This document shows, piece after piece, positions 6,806 to 13,612 of a stretch of 13,788 nt of DNA. Origin of the DNA: Methanomicrobiales archaeon (GTDB taxonomy: Archaea > Halobacteriota > Syntropharchaeia > Alkanophagales > Methanospirareceae); the NCBI GenBank assembly GCA_003160755.1, contig QEXZ01000028.1:1-13788 (forward strand), written 5' to 3'. A program made the translations under genes and the position numbers. How positions within the stretch are numbered: position 1 is the stretch's first letter; every line of letters starts with the position of its first letter. Under the pieces are notes generated by a model. It was not told the DNA's origin and did no database searches. It saw only the letters and a program-made list of their open reading frames with translations.

Positions 6806-6835
6806 AATCTGCGTAAATCAGTGTAAATCTGTGTC
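6806..6835 (+). repeat. Dispersed decamer repeat, copy R7
   Basis: Units AATCTGCGTA, AATCAGTGTA and AATCTGTGTC; differs from R1 at one base in 30. Similarity with the R1 region continues beyond the repeat, through a GGAGG and a TTTATA-ACAAT stretch, for about another 40 bases. Confidence 0.85.
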
Positions 6836-6874
6836 TTAAATAGGAGGAAGCTATAGTTTATATACAATAAAAAG

Positions 6875-7315
6875 ATGGATGATTTAGATAAGAAGATACT
6901 GAGAGAAATGCAGCGTGATTCTCGTAGTTCGTTCACGAAGATTGCGCACAGAATAGGCGTAAGCACTGCTACGGTAAGCGAGAGAGTAAAAAGGCTAGTG
7001 GAAAAAGGCATTATCTGCGGTTATACTGCGGTTCTCAATACCTCTGAACTCGGCATGGTAACGTTAATCACAAAGATAAAAATCAAGCCGGGATATAGTG
7101 TTGATGAGGTGGGGAAGGAGATAGCGAAACTGGATGAGTGTTGTTGCATTCACCACGTAACCGGGGATTTCGACCTGCTCGTTATCTCTAAGTGCGTGGG
7201 TCATGGTAAATGTGGAGCAGTGATAGAGAAAAAGAAGAACATAGAGGGTGTGCAGAGCGTGGATGCGGAACTCGTGCTAAATACGCTGAAGGAAGAGCTT
7301 AAGGTCAAACTGTAG
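6875..7315 (+). CDS. Lrp/AsnC-family transcriptional regulator
   Basis: A 146-residue Lrp/AsnC protein. MDDLDKKILREMQRDSR opens a winged helix-turn-helix (recognition region about 20-42, GVSTATVSERVKRL), followed by the ligand-binding RAM domain with the usual VTGDFDLLV segment (95-103). These proteins form dimers and octamers and respond to amino acids or other small ligands. Unusual is the cysteine content: C48, a C89-C90-C91 run just before the ligand pocket, and C107/C113 (KCVGHGKC). The gene precedes the molybdoenzyme operon by about 260 bp in the same direction and may control it. A GGAGG (6843-6847) lies 27 nt upstream of the ATG, too far for normal use, so initiation is unclear. It is not an AhbA/AhbB siroheme decarboxylase by sequence. 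Confidence 0.9.
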   Translation: MDDLDKKILREMQRDSRSSFTKIAHRIGVSTATVSERVKRLVEKGIICGYTAVLNTSELGMVTLITKIKIKPGYSVDEVGKEIAKLDECCCIHHVTGDFDLLVISKCVGHGKCGAVIEKKKNIEGVQSVDAELVLNTLKEELKVKL

Positions 7316-7356
7316 CTTTCTGATTTTGCCCCGCGATTTTGAGCAATTAAGGCGAG

Positions 7357-7375
7357 TTTTTTTTTTGGGGGGGGG
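7357..7375. repeat. Homopolymer T10-G9
   Basis: Ten T followed directly by nine G, downstream of the Lrp/AsnC gene. The T-run can terminate archaeal transcription. The run is also a classic place for length variation or assembly error. Confidence 0.8.
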
Positions 7376-7500
7376 TTAAACCTAAAATGTTTAGGGTAAA
7401 GGTGGAAAACCTCACAATAATTTACTAAATCACGTGAAGGGTTATTTTTAAAAAGAATTTCGGCTAAAACTTCATGTTCGTTCACACCTGTAAAAAAACC

Positions 7501-7514
7501 GCAAGTTTTATATA
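7501..7514 (+). promoter_or_regulatory. Promoter of the molybdoenzyme operon
   Basis: GCAAG (7501-7505) and TTTTATATA (7506-7514) form a BRE/TATA pair like the one at 3245-3258. Transcription would start about 26 bp on, near 7536, placing the hairpin at 7539-7562 at the extreme 5' end of the message. Confidence 0.6.
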
Positions 7515-7538
7515 CTGTAAATATACAAATGATTAGTT

Positions 7539-7568
7539 GAAGGTAAAAGAATATATACCTTCAGGAGG
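7539..7568 (+). promoter_or_regulatory. 5' leader hairpin next to the ribosome binding site
   Basis: Perfect 7-bp inverted repeat GAAGGTA (7539-7545) / TACCTTC (7556-7562) with a 10-nt A/T-rich loop, followed two bases later by GGAGG (7564-7568). It could stabilise the message or gate translation of the first gene. Confidence 0.5.
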
Positions 7569-7576
7569 AAAAAAAG

Positions 7577-10348
7577 GTGAAATATATGGCGACAAGAACG
7601 AATTCTATAAGTAGTTATAGTGATTTCAGAATGTCGCGGCGGACGTTCACAAAACTGACGGCTTTAGGAACGGCTGCAGCTATCAGTGGAATCGGGGATG
7701 TCGGCGCTTATCCTACGAAGTTTGTGGATAAACTGATCGAACCCGCGAGTGCGGCTCCAGAACCGAAAGTGGATCTTGTGAGGTCTATATGCTCACATTG
7801 TTCAGTCGGCTGTGGATTCTACGGAAAGGTCGAGGACGGCGTGTTTACGGGCATGGAGCCCTGGGATACTCATCCGATAAATGCAGGCGGGATGTGTTCC
7901 AAGGGCGCTTCTACTAGAGAAATGGTGGTCTCAGAGAGAAGATTGAAATACCCAATGAAGAAGGTTGGCGGTAAGTGGGAGAGAATATCGTGGGATGCTG
8001 CGTTGGACGAGATTGCATCGAAGATGGCGGAAGTGAGAAGCAAATACGGTCCAGATTCAGTGATGTTCTTGGGCTCGGCAAAGATGAATAACGAAGAGTG
8101 CTATATATACAGAAAATTAGCTGCTTTCTGGGGCACGAACAATGTTGACCATCAAGCACGAATATGCCACTCTACTACGGTCCAAGGACTGGCGAACACG
8201 TGGGGTTTCGGCGCTCAAACGAACAACGTTAACGATATGAGGCACTGCAAATGCCTGTTCTTCCTTGGCTCGAATGCTGCGGAAGCGCATCCAGTGGCGA
8301 TGCAGCACTTCCTCGAAGCTAAGGACAAGGGTGCGAAAATAATCGTTCTGGACCCGAGACGCACAAAAACCGCATCAAAGGCGGATATATTCAGTTGGTG
8401 CAGACCTGGAACAGATATACCAATAATGCTTGGGCTCATTAATGTCATTGTGAACAATGACTGGCACGACAAGGAGTTCATAAAGAGCAGGACTATCGGA
8501 TTCGATGACTTATGGGAAGTTGCAAAGGACTACACGCCTGAAGTGGTAGAGGACATCTCCTGGGTGCCTGCTGATACAATCAGGAACATAGCACGAACGC
8601 TATACGAGAATAAGCCATCTGCAATATTCTGGGCAATGGGGCAGACTCAGCACACTGTGGGATCGAACAACATCCACATGTCTGCCATTCTACAATTAGT
8701 TCTTGGGCATGCTGCACGGTCAGGTGGCGGGTGCCAGGCATTAAGAGGACATGACAACGTTCAGGGCTCTACGGACATGTGCCTACTTGCACATACGCTT
8801 CCAAGTTACTATGGACTTTCCGAGAAAGCATGGAAGCACTGGTGCGAGGTATGGGGTATTTCATACGAGGAGATGCTCAACAGGTTCGAATCGAAGGAGT
8901 TAATGGGCAAGAAAGGATTTACAGTTGCGAGATGGTATGAGGGCGTTATTATGCCAGAATCACAAATAGACCAGCTACATAACTTAAAAGTCTGCCTTGT
9001 GTGGGGTGAAGCGTTAAATTCAGTCACCGAAATGAAGAGACAGAAGGAAGCACTGGAGAAGCTTGACCTCATAGTCATCGTTAACCCGCGTGCAAGTCCT
9101 GCTTCTGCAATGCCTGAGAGGTCAGATGGTATAATACTGCTTCCTGCATGCACATCATTCGAGAAAGCGGGGAGTGTAACAACTACCGGCAGACAAGTTC
9201 AGTGGAGGCATAAGATTATAGACCCGCTATGGGAAAGTAAGTCAGACTTCGTGATATATCAGGAACTTGCAGCGAAGTTAGAGGAGAAGACCGGATTACC
9301 ATTCAAGAAATACTTCACTTACGCACGTTCAGAGGATGTTTGGTCTGAGTTAAAAGCGGGGATGTTAGTCATCGGAATGCGAGAAGACCCAGAGAGGCTG
9401 AAGAGGCAGCAGGAGTATGATACTTCCTTTGATAGGGATACGCTGTGGTCAGAAGCTCTTAAGGAATACTGGGGACTACCATGGCCTTGCTGGAACGATA
9501 CGCATTGTGGAACGCCGCTATTGTATGACAATTCGAAACCTGTAAGCCGAGGAGGACATGACTTTAGAGCGAAATGGGGCAACACCGTTCCAGAGAACAA
9601 GTTTGGTAAACACGTTGGTGAGTCAATGCTGAGAGAGGACTATCCAGTTCCTCAGTATGGCTACGGTTATGACCCTGCGGAGATCGAGCGTGCACTTGCA
9701 GATGGCGAACCACCGACAGGGAGAGGGAAAGCGAGGATATGGATTTGGACCTTTGCAGATCCGATTCCAATACACAGAGAGCCAATCGAGAGTCCAAGAC
9801 CCGACCTAATTGATGATTATCCAACGTACGACGATGTAGCATTCCAATACAGAGTACCCGCACCATATAAATCAAATCAGCAGGCGAGAAGGAACATTGT
9901 CGATAAGTATCCAATCGTTCTTACCACGGGCAGACAGGTAGAGCACATGGGTGGCGGTGCTCAAACGAGAGGATGCGCTTATCTTGCGGAGCTTCAGCCA
10001 GAGATGTATGTGGAGATGAACCCAAAACTTGCTAGCGAAATCGGTGTTAATGTGCATAAAACAGGAATAACGGATGACTACGTATGGGTAGAGACGCTCA
10101 GGGGGAGATGCAAGGTAAAAGCTTATGTGACGGAAGCAGTACCATACGACGAGAAGAGGAAGACGGTATTTATGCCTTACCACTGGGCAGGCATATTTGA
10201 AGGCGTGTCTTATGAGGACAGATACCCGCCAGGATGCGGTGAAATCGCAATCGGAGATTCAGTCAACATCATTTGCGTTGACGGGTACGACATTCATATG
10301 CAGATGCAAGAGACGAAAGTGTGCCAATGTAATATATACAGGGCGTAG
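7577..10348 (+). CDS. Tat-exported formate-dehydrogenase-like molybdopterin oxidoreductase, catalytic subunit
   Basis: A 923-residue DMSO-reductase-superfamily enzyme. A twin-arginine signal SRRTFTK (20-26), a hydrophobic stretch and a possible cleavage site after ASA (57-59) send the folded protein across the membrane. C72, C75, C79 and C107 bind the proximal [4Fe-4S] cluster, then K109. At the molybdenum or tungsten site, ARICHSTTV places C197-H198 where formate dehydrogenases have Sec/Cys-His; TQHTVG and ALRGHDNVQGSTDM (R390) follow, so the Cys-His-Arg set of formate dehydrogenase is complete. Codon 197 is TGC, not TGA. Length is near FdnG (about 1015). It begins a three-gene operon with an FeS subunit and a DmsC-like anchor. 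Start is GTG 7577, 8 nt after GGAGG; ATG 7586 after GGTGA is equally possible. Formate is the best-supported substrate, though related polysulfide or unknown substrates are possible. Confidence 0.85.
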   Translation: MKYMATRTNSISSYSDFRMSRRTFTKLTALGTAAAISGIGDVGAYPTKFVDKLIEPASAAPEPKVDLVRSICSHCSVGCGFYGKVEDGVFTGMEPWDTHPINAGGMCSKGASTREMVVSERRLKYPMKKVGGKWERISWDAALDEIASKMAEVRSKYGPDSVMFLGSAKMNNEECYIYRKLAAFWGTNNVDHQARICHSTTVQGLANTWGFGAQTNNVNDMRHCKCLFFLGSNAAEAHPVAMQHFLEAKDKGAKIIVLDPRRTKTASKADIFSWCRPGTDIPIMLGLINVIVNNDWHDKEFIKSRTIGFDDLWEVAKDYTPEVVEDISWVPADTIRNIARTLYENKPSAIFWAMGQTQHTVGSNNIHMSAILQLVLGHAARSGGGCQALRGHDNVQGSTDMCLLAHTLPSYYGLSEKAWKHWCEVWGISYEEMLNRFESKELMGKKGFTVARWYEGVIMPESQIDQLHNLKVCLVWGEALNSVTEMKRQKEALEKLDLIVIVNPRASPASAMPERSDGIILLPACTSFEKAGSVTTTGRQVQWRHKIIDPLWESKSDFVIYQELAAKLEEKTGLPFKKYFTYARSEDVWSELKAGMLVIGMREDPERLKRQQEYDTSFDRDTLWSEALKEYWGLPWPCWNDTHCGTPLLYDNSKPVSRGGHDFRAKWGNTVPENKFGKHVGESMLREDYPVPQYGYGYDPAEIERALADGEPPTGRGKARIWIWTFADPIPIHREPIESPRPDLIDDYPTYDDVAFQYRVPAPYKSNQQARRNIVDKYPIVLTTGRQVEHMGGGAQTRGCAYLAELQPEMYVEMNPKLASEIGVNVHKTGITDDYVWVETLRGRCKVKAYVTEAVPYDEKRKTVFMPYHWAGIFEGVSYEDRYPPGCGEIAIGDSVNIICVDGYDIHMQMQETKVCQCNIYRA

Positions 10349-10360
10349 GAGGGATAAAAA

Positions 10361-10906
10361 ATGGTAATATATAAATTCTTACATGATGTGGACAGATGCA
10401 TAGACTGCGGAGGCTGCTTTGCCGCATGCAAAGACAGTAACGGTGTTCCAGAGGGTACAGCGAGGATACGAGTGATAAGACTTAACGAGGGAAAGCTAGG
10501 GGAAAAATACGCAGCAATGGCTTGCATGCATTGCACTGACCCCGCATGCCTGAGTGCGTGTCCCACGAAAGCGATAACCAAGCGACCAGATGGTATTGTG
10601 ATAAACGACAAGGCTAAGTGCATTGGATGCGGTTATTGCGGATGGGCGTGCCCGTTTGGTGCTCCAAAGTATCCGGATAAAGGGCCTGTTGAACTCAGGG
10701 GAATAATGGACAAATGCACTTTCTGCGTTGTTCCATATGAACAAGAGAAGGATGTAGCGGGGAATCTAATACAGCACGAACCAAAACCAGCATGCGTTTC
10801 CTTCTGCGCAACCAAGGCACGGCTTGGTGGGGATGTCACGGAGATAACAAAAACATATACTGCGAGAATGGCTGGGAGATTGGTGCAAAGGCAAGTAGGG
10901 GTGTAA
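10361..10906 (+). CDS. Four-cluster ferredoxin subunit of the molybdoenzyme (DmsB/FdnH type)
   Basis: A 181-residue electron-transfer subunit with all sixteen ligand cysteines for four [4Fe-4S] clusters: C13/16/19/23, C55/58/63/67, C87/90/93/97 and C119/122/145/149. Such subunits form the wire between the molybdenum subunit and the membrane anchor. There is no own signal peptide, so it would be co-exported with the Tat-tagged catalytic subunit. It lacks the C-terminal membrane helix of E. coli FdnH, so in this respect it is DmsB/NrfC-like. It starts 12 bp after the catalytic subunit, with GGAGGG overlapping the previous stop as ribosome binding site, and is followed 7 bp later by the anchor gene: clearly one operon. 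Confidence 0.93.
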   Translation: MVIYKFLHDVDRCIDCGGCFAACKDSNGVPEGTARIRVIRLNEGKLGEKYAAMACMHCTDPACLSACPTKAITKRPDGIVINDKAKCIGCGYCGWACPFGAPKYPDKGPVELRGIMDKCTFCVVPYEQEKDVAGNLIQHEPKPACVSFCATKARLGGDVTEITKTYTARMAGRLVQRQVGV

Positions 10907-10913
10907 ATAAAAC

Positions 10914-11888
10914 ATGAGCCACACAGCATACGTTGTATTCACAGTGTTCAGTCAGATGGCAGTGGGCGCACTGATAGCAATGGTCATCGCAGATTTTCTC
11001 GCGAAGGGAAAGGAGGATGCGAAGTTCTTTGAGACCGGGGCATGGGTATGTGTCCCGGTCGCAATAATTGGTCTGATAGCAATGCTTTCACACGAGGCAC
11101 GACCGATACAAGCGATGATGACGATGAACGCAAACTTAGCTACGTCATGGCTGAGTAGAGAGTCCTTGGTGTTGACCGTGTTTATAGTCTTAGCGGTGAT
11201 ATATACGGTGCTGTGGCTATTTGAGCCAGAATACGGCAGTCTCAAGGGGATACCACTAATACCAAAGATAGCAAAGCCCTTTATACCACTCAGGAAGGTT
11301 GTTGGTATAATATCTGCGATTGTGGGATTTGCGTTCCTCGGTGTAAGTGCAAAGGCATATATGATGATGGGTCTGCCTGCTATGGACCAAGCTACAACTC
11401 CGCTGTTCTTCCTCGTTACCACTCTACTCGTGGGCGTAACGGCAGTAGCGGCAGTTCTTTCAGTGAAGTATGTAGTTAAGAAAGAAGCGGTGGAACCCTT
11501 TACCCGCCTCCTTTGGGCTACATGCGGAATTGCGCTGGTAATGGTAATCGTGCTGCTCTTTACACTGTTTGCAAACATATCTGTGTTACAAACCGCAGAG
11601 ACGGAAGCAGCAACATTGGCTCAAGCGAATACCCTGGAGAACATGCTACACGGTGATTACACCGCGCTATTCTATGCCCGAGTGGTAATAGGCGTTATTC
11701 TGACTCTCGTATGCCTGGCAGCGCTTATATTGCCGCTGAAGAAGAAGGACATCTCAAAAGCATCGGCTCTTACATTCGCAGTGTTTGTGTGTGCGCTAAT
11801 CGGCGAACTTCTGGGAAGAGCAGTGTTCTTCGGTGCGAACGTGCCTCTTGGTGAAGTCATGCCCTATGTTCTATCATCAATAGTATAA
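10914..11888 (+). CDS. DmsC-like membrane anchor subunit
   Basis: A 324-residue polytopic membrane protein with about eight helices (roughly 5-27, 43-60, 83-103, 129-147, 158-182, 196-216, 253-275, 283-304). The opening VVFTVFSQMAVGALIA and the NLATSWLSRES segment (about 74-84) resemble DmsC, the anchor of DMSO reductase, which exchanges electrons with a quinone at a site near the outer face and carries no heme. It is unlike the diheme cytochrome FdnI used by formate dehydrogenase N. It is last in the operon, 7 bp after the ferredoxin subunit, so the complex would be exterior-facing and couple to a membrane quinone or methanophenazine pool. NrfD is the related alternative. Confidence 0.82.
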   Translation: MSHTAYVVFTVFSQMAVGALIAMVIADFLAKGKEDAKFFETGAWVCVPVAIIGLIAMLSHEARPIQAMMTMNANLATSWLSRESLVLTVFIVLAVIYTVLWLFEPEYGSLKGIPLIPKIAKPFIPLRKVVGIISAIVGFAFLGVSAKAYMMMGLPAMDQATTPLFFLVTTLLVGVTAVAAVLSVKYVVKKEAVEPFTRLLWATCGIALVMVIVLLFTLFANISVLQTAETEAATLAQANTLENMLHGDYTALFYARVVIGVILTLVCLAALILPLKKKDISKASALTFAVFVCALIGELLGRAVFFGANVPLGEVMPYVLSSIV

Positions 11889-11920
11889 GAAAACCAAAAA
11901 ACAGAAAAGAACAAAAAATT

Positions 11921-11991
11921 GGTTGTGGAATGAATCAAACTTTAAGAAAGTTTGAAGTTTGAGCAAAATCCACAACCCGCTATTTTTTTTT
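11921..11991 (+). terminator. Multi-stem terminator after the molybdoenzyme operon
   Basis: Outer perfect stem GGTTGTGGA (11921-11929) / TCCACAACC (11969-11977) encloses a perfect 9-bp hairpin TCAAACTTT-AAG-AAAGTTTGA (11935-11955). A second copy of AAGTTTGA (11955-11962) could pair with the same left arm instead. A run of nine T (11983-11991) follows. Position between convergent operons fits transcription termination. Confidence 0.7.
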
Positions 11992-12003
11992 GATTTTTTA
12001 ATT

Positions 12004-12050
12004 TAAAATAAAAAACGCTTGCAATACTAATCTAACCCGAGCATGCAAGC
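12004..12050 (-). terminator. Probable terminator of tatA
   Basis: Inverted repeat GCTTGCA (12017-12023) / TGCAAGC (12044-12050). Read on the - strand, it follows the tatA stop by about 40 bases and is followed by a T-rich run (the A-run at 12004-12015). Confidence 0.5.
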
Positions 12051-12087
12051 CTTAACATCCTTTTCCGATTAATATACGATAGCAATC

Positions 12088-12459
12088 TTAGTCGGACTTA
12101 GGCGAAGAATCCATCTTTGCCTGAACTTCCTCTTTTAACTCCTCTTCAGTCTTCCCCTCGGTATCTATACCCATATACGAAGCCACTTCTTTTATGTTTA
12201 CTTCCTCGCCCTTTGTCTTCGCGGTCGCTTTTGCCTTCGCTTCTGCAATCTCTTCTTCGCTGCCTGTGACCGACTCCTCAAATTTTTTGTAGTTAATCTC
12301 CGCTTCCTTCTTCGCTTTTTTGAACTCACCCATTGCCTGCCCAAACGACCTTGCAAGTTGTGGCACCTTAGTTGCTCCGAACAGCAGAATGATTATCAAT
12401 ACTATTATCCCAATCTCCATTGGTCCTATCCCACCAATAAAAAGCATTCCTCCAATCAT
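12088..12459 (-). CDS. tatA: Sec-independent translocase subunit TatA
   Basis: A 123-residue TatA/E-family protein. Short N-terminus GGIGPMEIG, one membrane helix (about 14-28, IIVLIIILLFG), the Phe-Gly hinge, then an amphipathic helix (TKVPQLARSFGQAMGEFKKAKKEAE) and a long charged, acidic tail. TatA oligomers form the pore or membrane-thinning patch through which folded Tat substrates cross; the Tat-tagged molybdenum subunit in this window is an obvious client. I use ATG 12459: the GGAGGTG at 12472-12478 overlaps the GTG at 12474 and so cannot serve that start. The spacing to 12459 (about 14 nt) is long, and ATG 12447 is a further candidate. tatC lies upstream on the same strand but 350 bp away, with its own candidate promoter between. 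Confidence 0.9.
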   Translation of the reverse strand: MIGGMLFIGGIGPMEIGIIVLIIILLFGATKVPQLARSFGQAMGEFKKAKKEAEINYKKFEESVTGSEEEIAEAKAKATAKTKGEEVNIKEVASYMGIDTEGKTEEELKEEVQAKMDSSPKSD

Positions 12460-12507
12460 CGTTTTTTTTGGCACCTCCTATTTATACAATATTAATTAAG
12501 GTTGAAG

Positions 12508-12522
12508 GTATGTATATAAAAA
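12508..12522 (-). promoter_or_regulatory. Candidate tatA promoter
   Basis: TATATAAAAA at 12513-12522, read on the - strand as TTTTTATATA. A start about 26 bp on (near 12491) gives a leader of about 30 bases containing the GGAGGTG site. Confidence 0.5.
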
Positions 12523-12549
12523 TGTATTGTATTTTTCTTTCACACATAA

Positions 12550-12768
12550 CCATCCATTCAGAAGTTCACAGCATGCAAGTTTTACATTGTTATAGGCCCT
12601 AACCAGTTATGGGGTGTAACATGTTATTCGACTATTCTTAGAGCAAAGGAACGGAAGGAAGAGCTTTTCGGACGTGATGAAGTCATCGAAGAGAAAGAAG
12701 GGTTCTACCGCATGATTGACCCGATAGTGCATGGAGTCGTGCTTACAAGTAAACCCTTTTCTTTTTAA
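12550..12768 (+). pseudogene. Coding remnant of unknown family
   Basis: An open frame of about 72 codons with no usable start codon. From about 12634 to TAA 12766-12768 it reads like real protein (AKERKEELFGRDEVIEEKEG, then FYRMIDPIVHGVV), while the upstream part is less convincing. An ATG at 12621 lies one frame off and meets a stop after six codons, so a single-base indel or 5' decay would explain the state. A promoter-like GCAAGTTTTACATT (12575-12588), similar to those of the HdrA-like gene and the molybdoenzyme operon, lies at a suitable distance upstream. I do not recognise the family. It is the only gene-like content of the 12475-12822 interval. Confidence 0.35.
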
Positions 12769-12777
12769 AAAGAAAAG
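12756..12777. repeat. 22-bp perfect A/T palindrome
   Basis: CTTTTCTTTTT / AAAAAGAAAAG with no spacer. It overlaps the stop of the coding remnant and lies 46 bp beyond the tatC stop on the other strand; it could act in transcript end formation for either. Confidence 0.6.
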
Positions 12778-12822
12778 CGTTTTCGGAAAAGAAAAATACC
12801 TTGTTATTTCTTTGTAAATCTT

Positions 12823-13569
12823 TCAAGCTTTCTTTTTTAAAGAGAGTCTTGATATTAGTAATCCAAGCTCGAACATAGCTATTGACACCACCGCCATCAA
12901 CATTGAAATACCCGTAGGGTCGGCGATGACAAAGAGAGCAATTCCTATTATCAGCCCATAAAATATCAGTCGCTTATCCCTGAGCCAAGAATACGTGACG
13001 AGCTTCATCCTTACTGCCAAAGCCATTATTAAAGGGATTTGAAAAATCAGCCCGAATCCCACAGCCGTGTAAAGGATAACAGAGAAAATCCTTTTTGCAG
13101 AAAGCCTCACCAGTGCTACCTCGCCGGAGTAGGCGATAATGTAATCAAAAACGTGTGGAAGCACGATGTAATAGGCGAAGAAAGCGCCGAGTCCATACAA
13201 GCATAGCGAAGGAATAACAACAATCAGGAAAAATCGCCTCTCCGACGGATATAAACCCGGCCGTATAAAAGCGAAAATCTCATATAGTAACAAGGGTATA
13301 ATAAGAGAAAGAGCACATAAAAAGGAGAACAACAGCCTCACGCTTAGCCATTCCATCGGGCCATACACAAATAAAGACATATCTCCATGGAATAGATGGG
13401 TTAATAAGACGTGAAGGTAATCGTTTGAAAAAGGGAACATGATTAGAGTAACCGTTGCGAACGGGATTAAAACAACGATGAGTCTTCTTCGTAGTTCGGC
13501 GAGATGCGCGATTAATGGAAGCTCCTCATCGCTCACAGGTTCACTTATCTCATTTCCTGTTTGTTCCAT
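12823..13569 (-). CDS. tatC: Sec-independent translocase subunit TatC
   Basis: A 248-residue TatC with six expected membrane helices. Family landmarks are HLAELRRRL (22-30) in the N-terminal cytoplasmic part, which with the first cytoplasmic loop reads the twin-arginine motif, and IFAFIRPGLYPSERR (98-112) with P104 and E110, followed by the helix pair and FIADPTG near the last helices. It recognises Tat precursors and recruits TatA. An upstream GAGGA lies about 10 nt before ATG 13569. It diverges from a second tatC only 43 bp away, and its own TATA box (TTATATAT, about 13643-13652 on the - strand) seems to sit within that gene. The rest of the protein is complete. Confidence 0.95.
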   Translation of the reverse strand: MEQTGNEISEPVSDEELPLIAHLAELRRRLIVVLIPFATVTLIMFPFSNDYLHVLLTHLFHGDMSLFVYGPMEWLSVRLLFSFLCALSLIIPLLLYEIFAFIRPGLYPSERRFFLIVVIPSLCLYGLGAFFAYYIVLPHVFDYIIAYSGEVALVRLSAKRIFSVILYTAVGFGLIFQIPLIMALAVRMKLVTYSWLRDKRLIFYGLIIGIALFVIADPTGISMLMAVVSIAMFELGLLISRLSLKKKA

Positions 13570-13612
13570 TTTTTTTCTTATCCTCTTCCCCTTTAGTCAG
13601 GAGCAATGACAG

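Noticed and set aside
281..6835. CRISPR array
   Set aside because: The repeats are short, degenerate, widely scattered and not separated by regular spacers; no cas genes are present.
6875..7315. AhbA/AhbB siroheme decarboxylase, suggested by AhbC in the window and the related fold
   Set aside because: The protein has an ordinary Lrp/AsnC helix-turn-helix and RAM domain, without the AhbA/B features I would expect.
8165..8167. Selenocysteine codon at the formate dehydrogenase active site
   Set aside because: The codon is TGC (Cys197), so no recoding element is needed.
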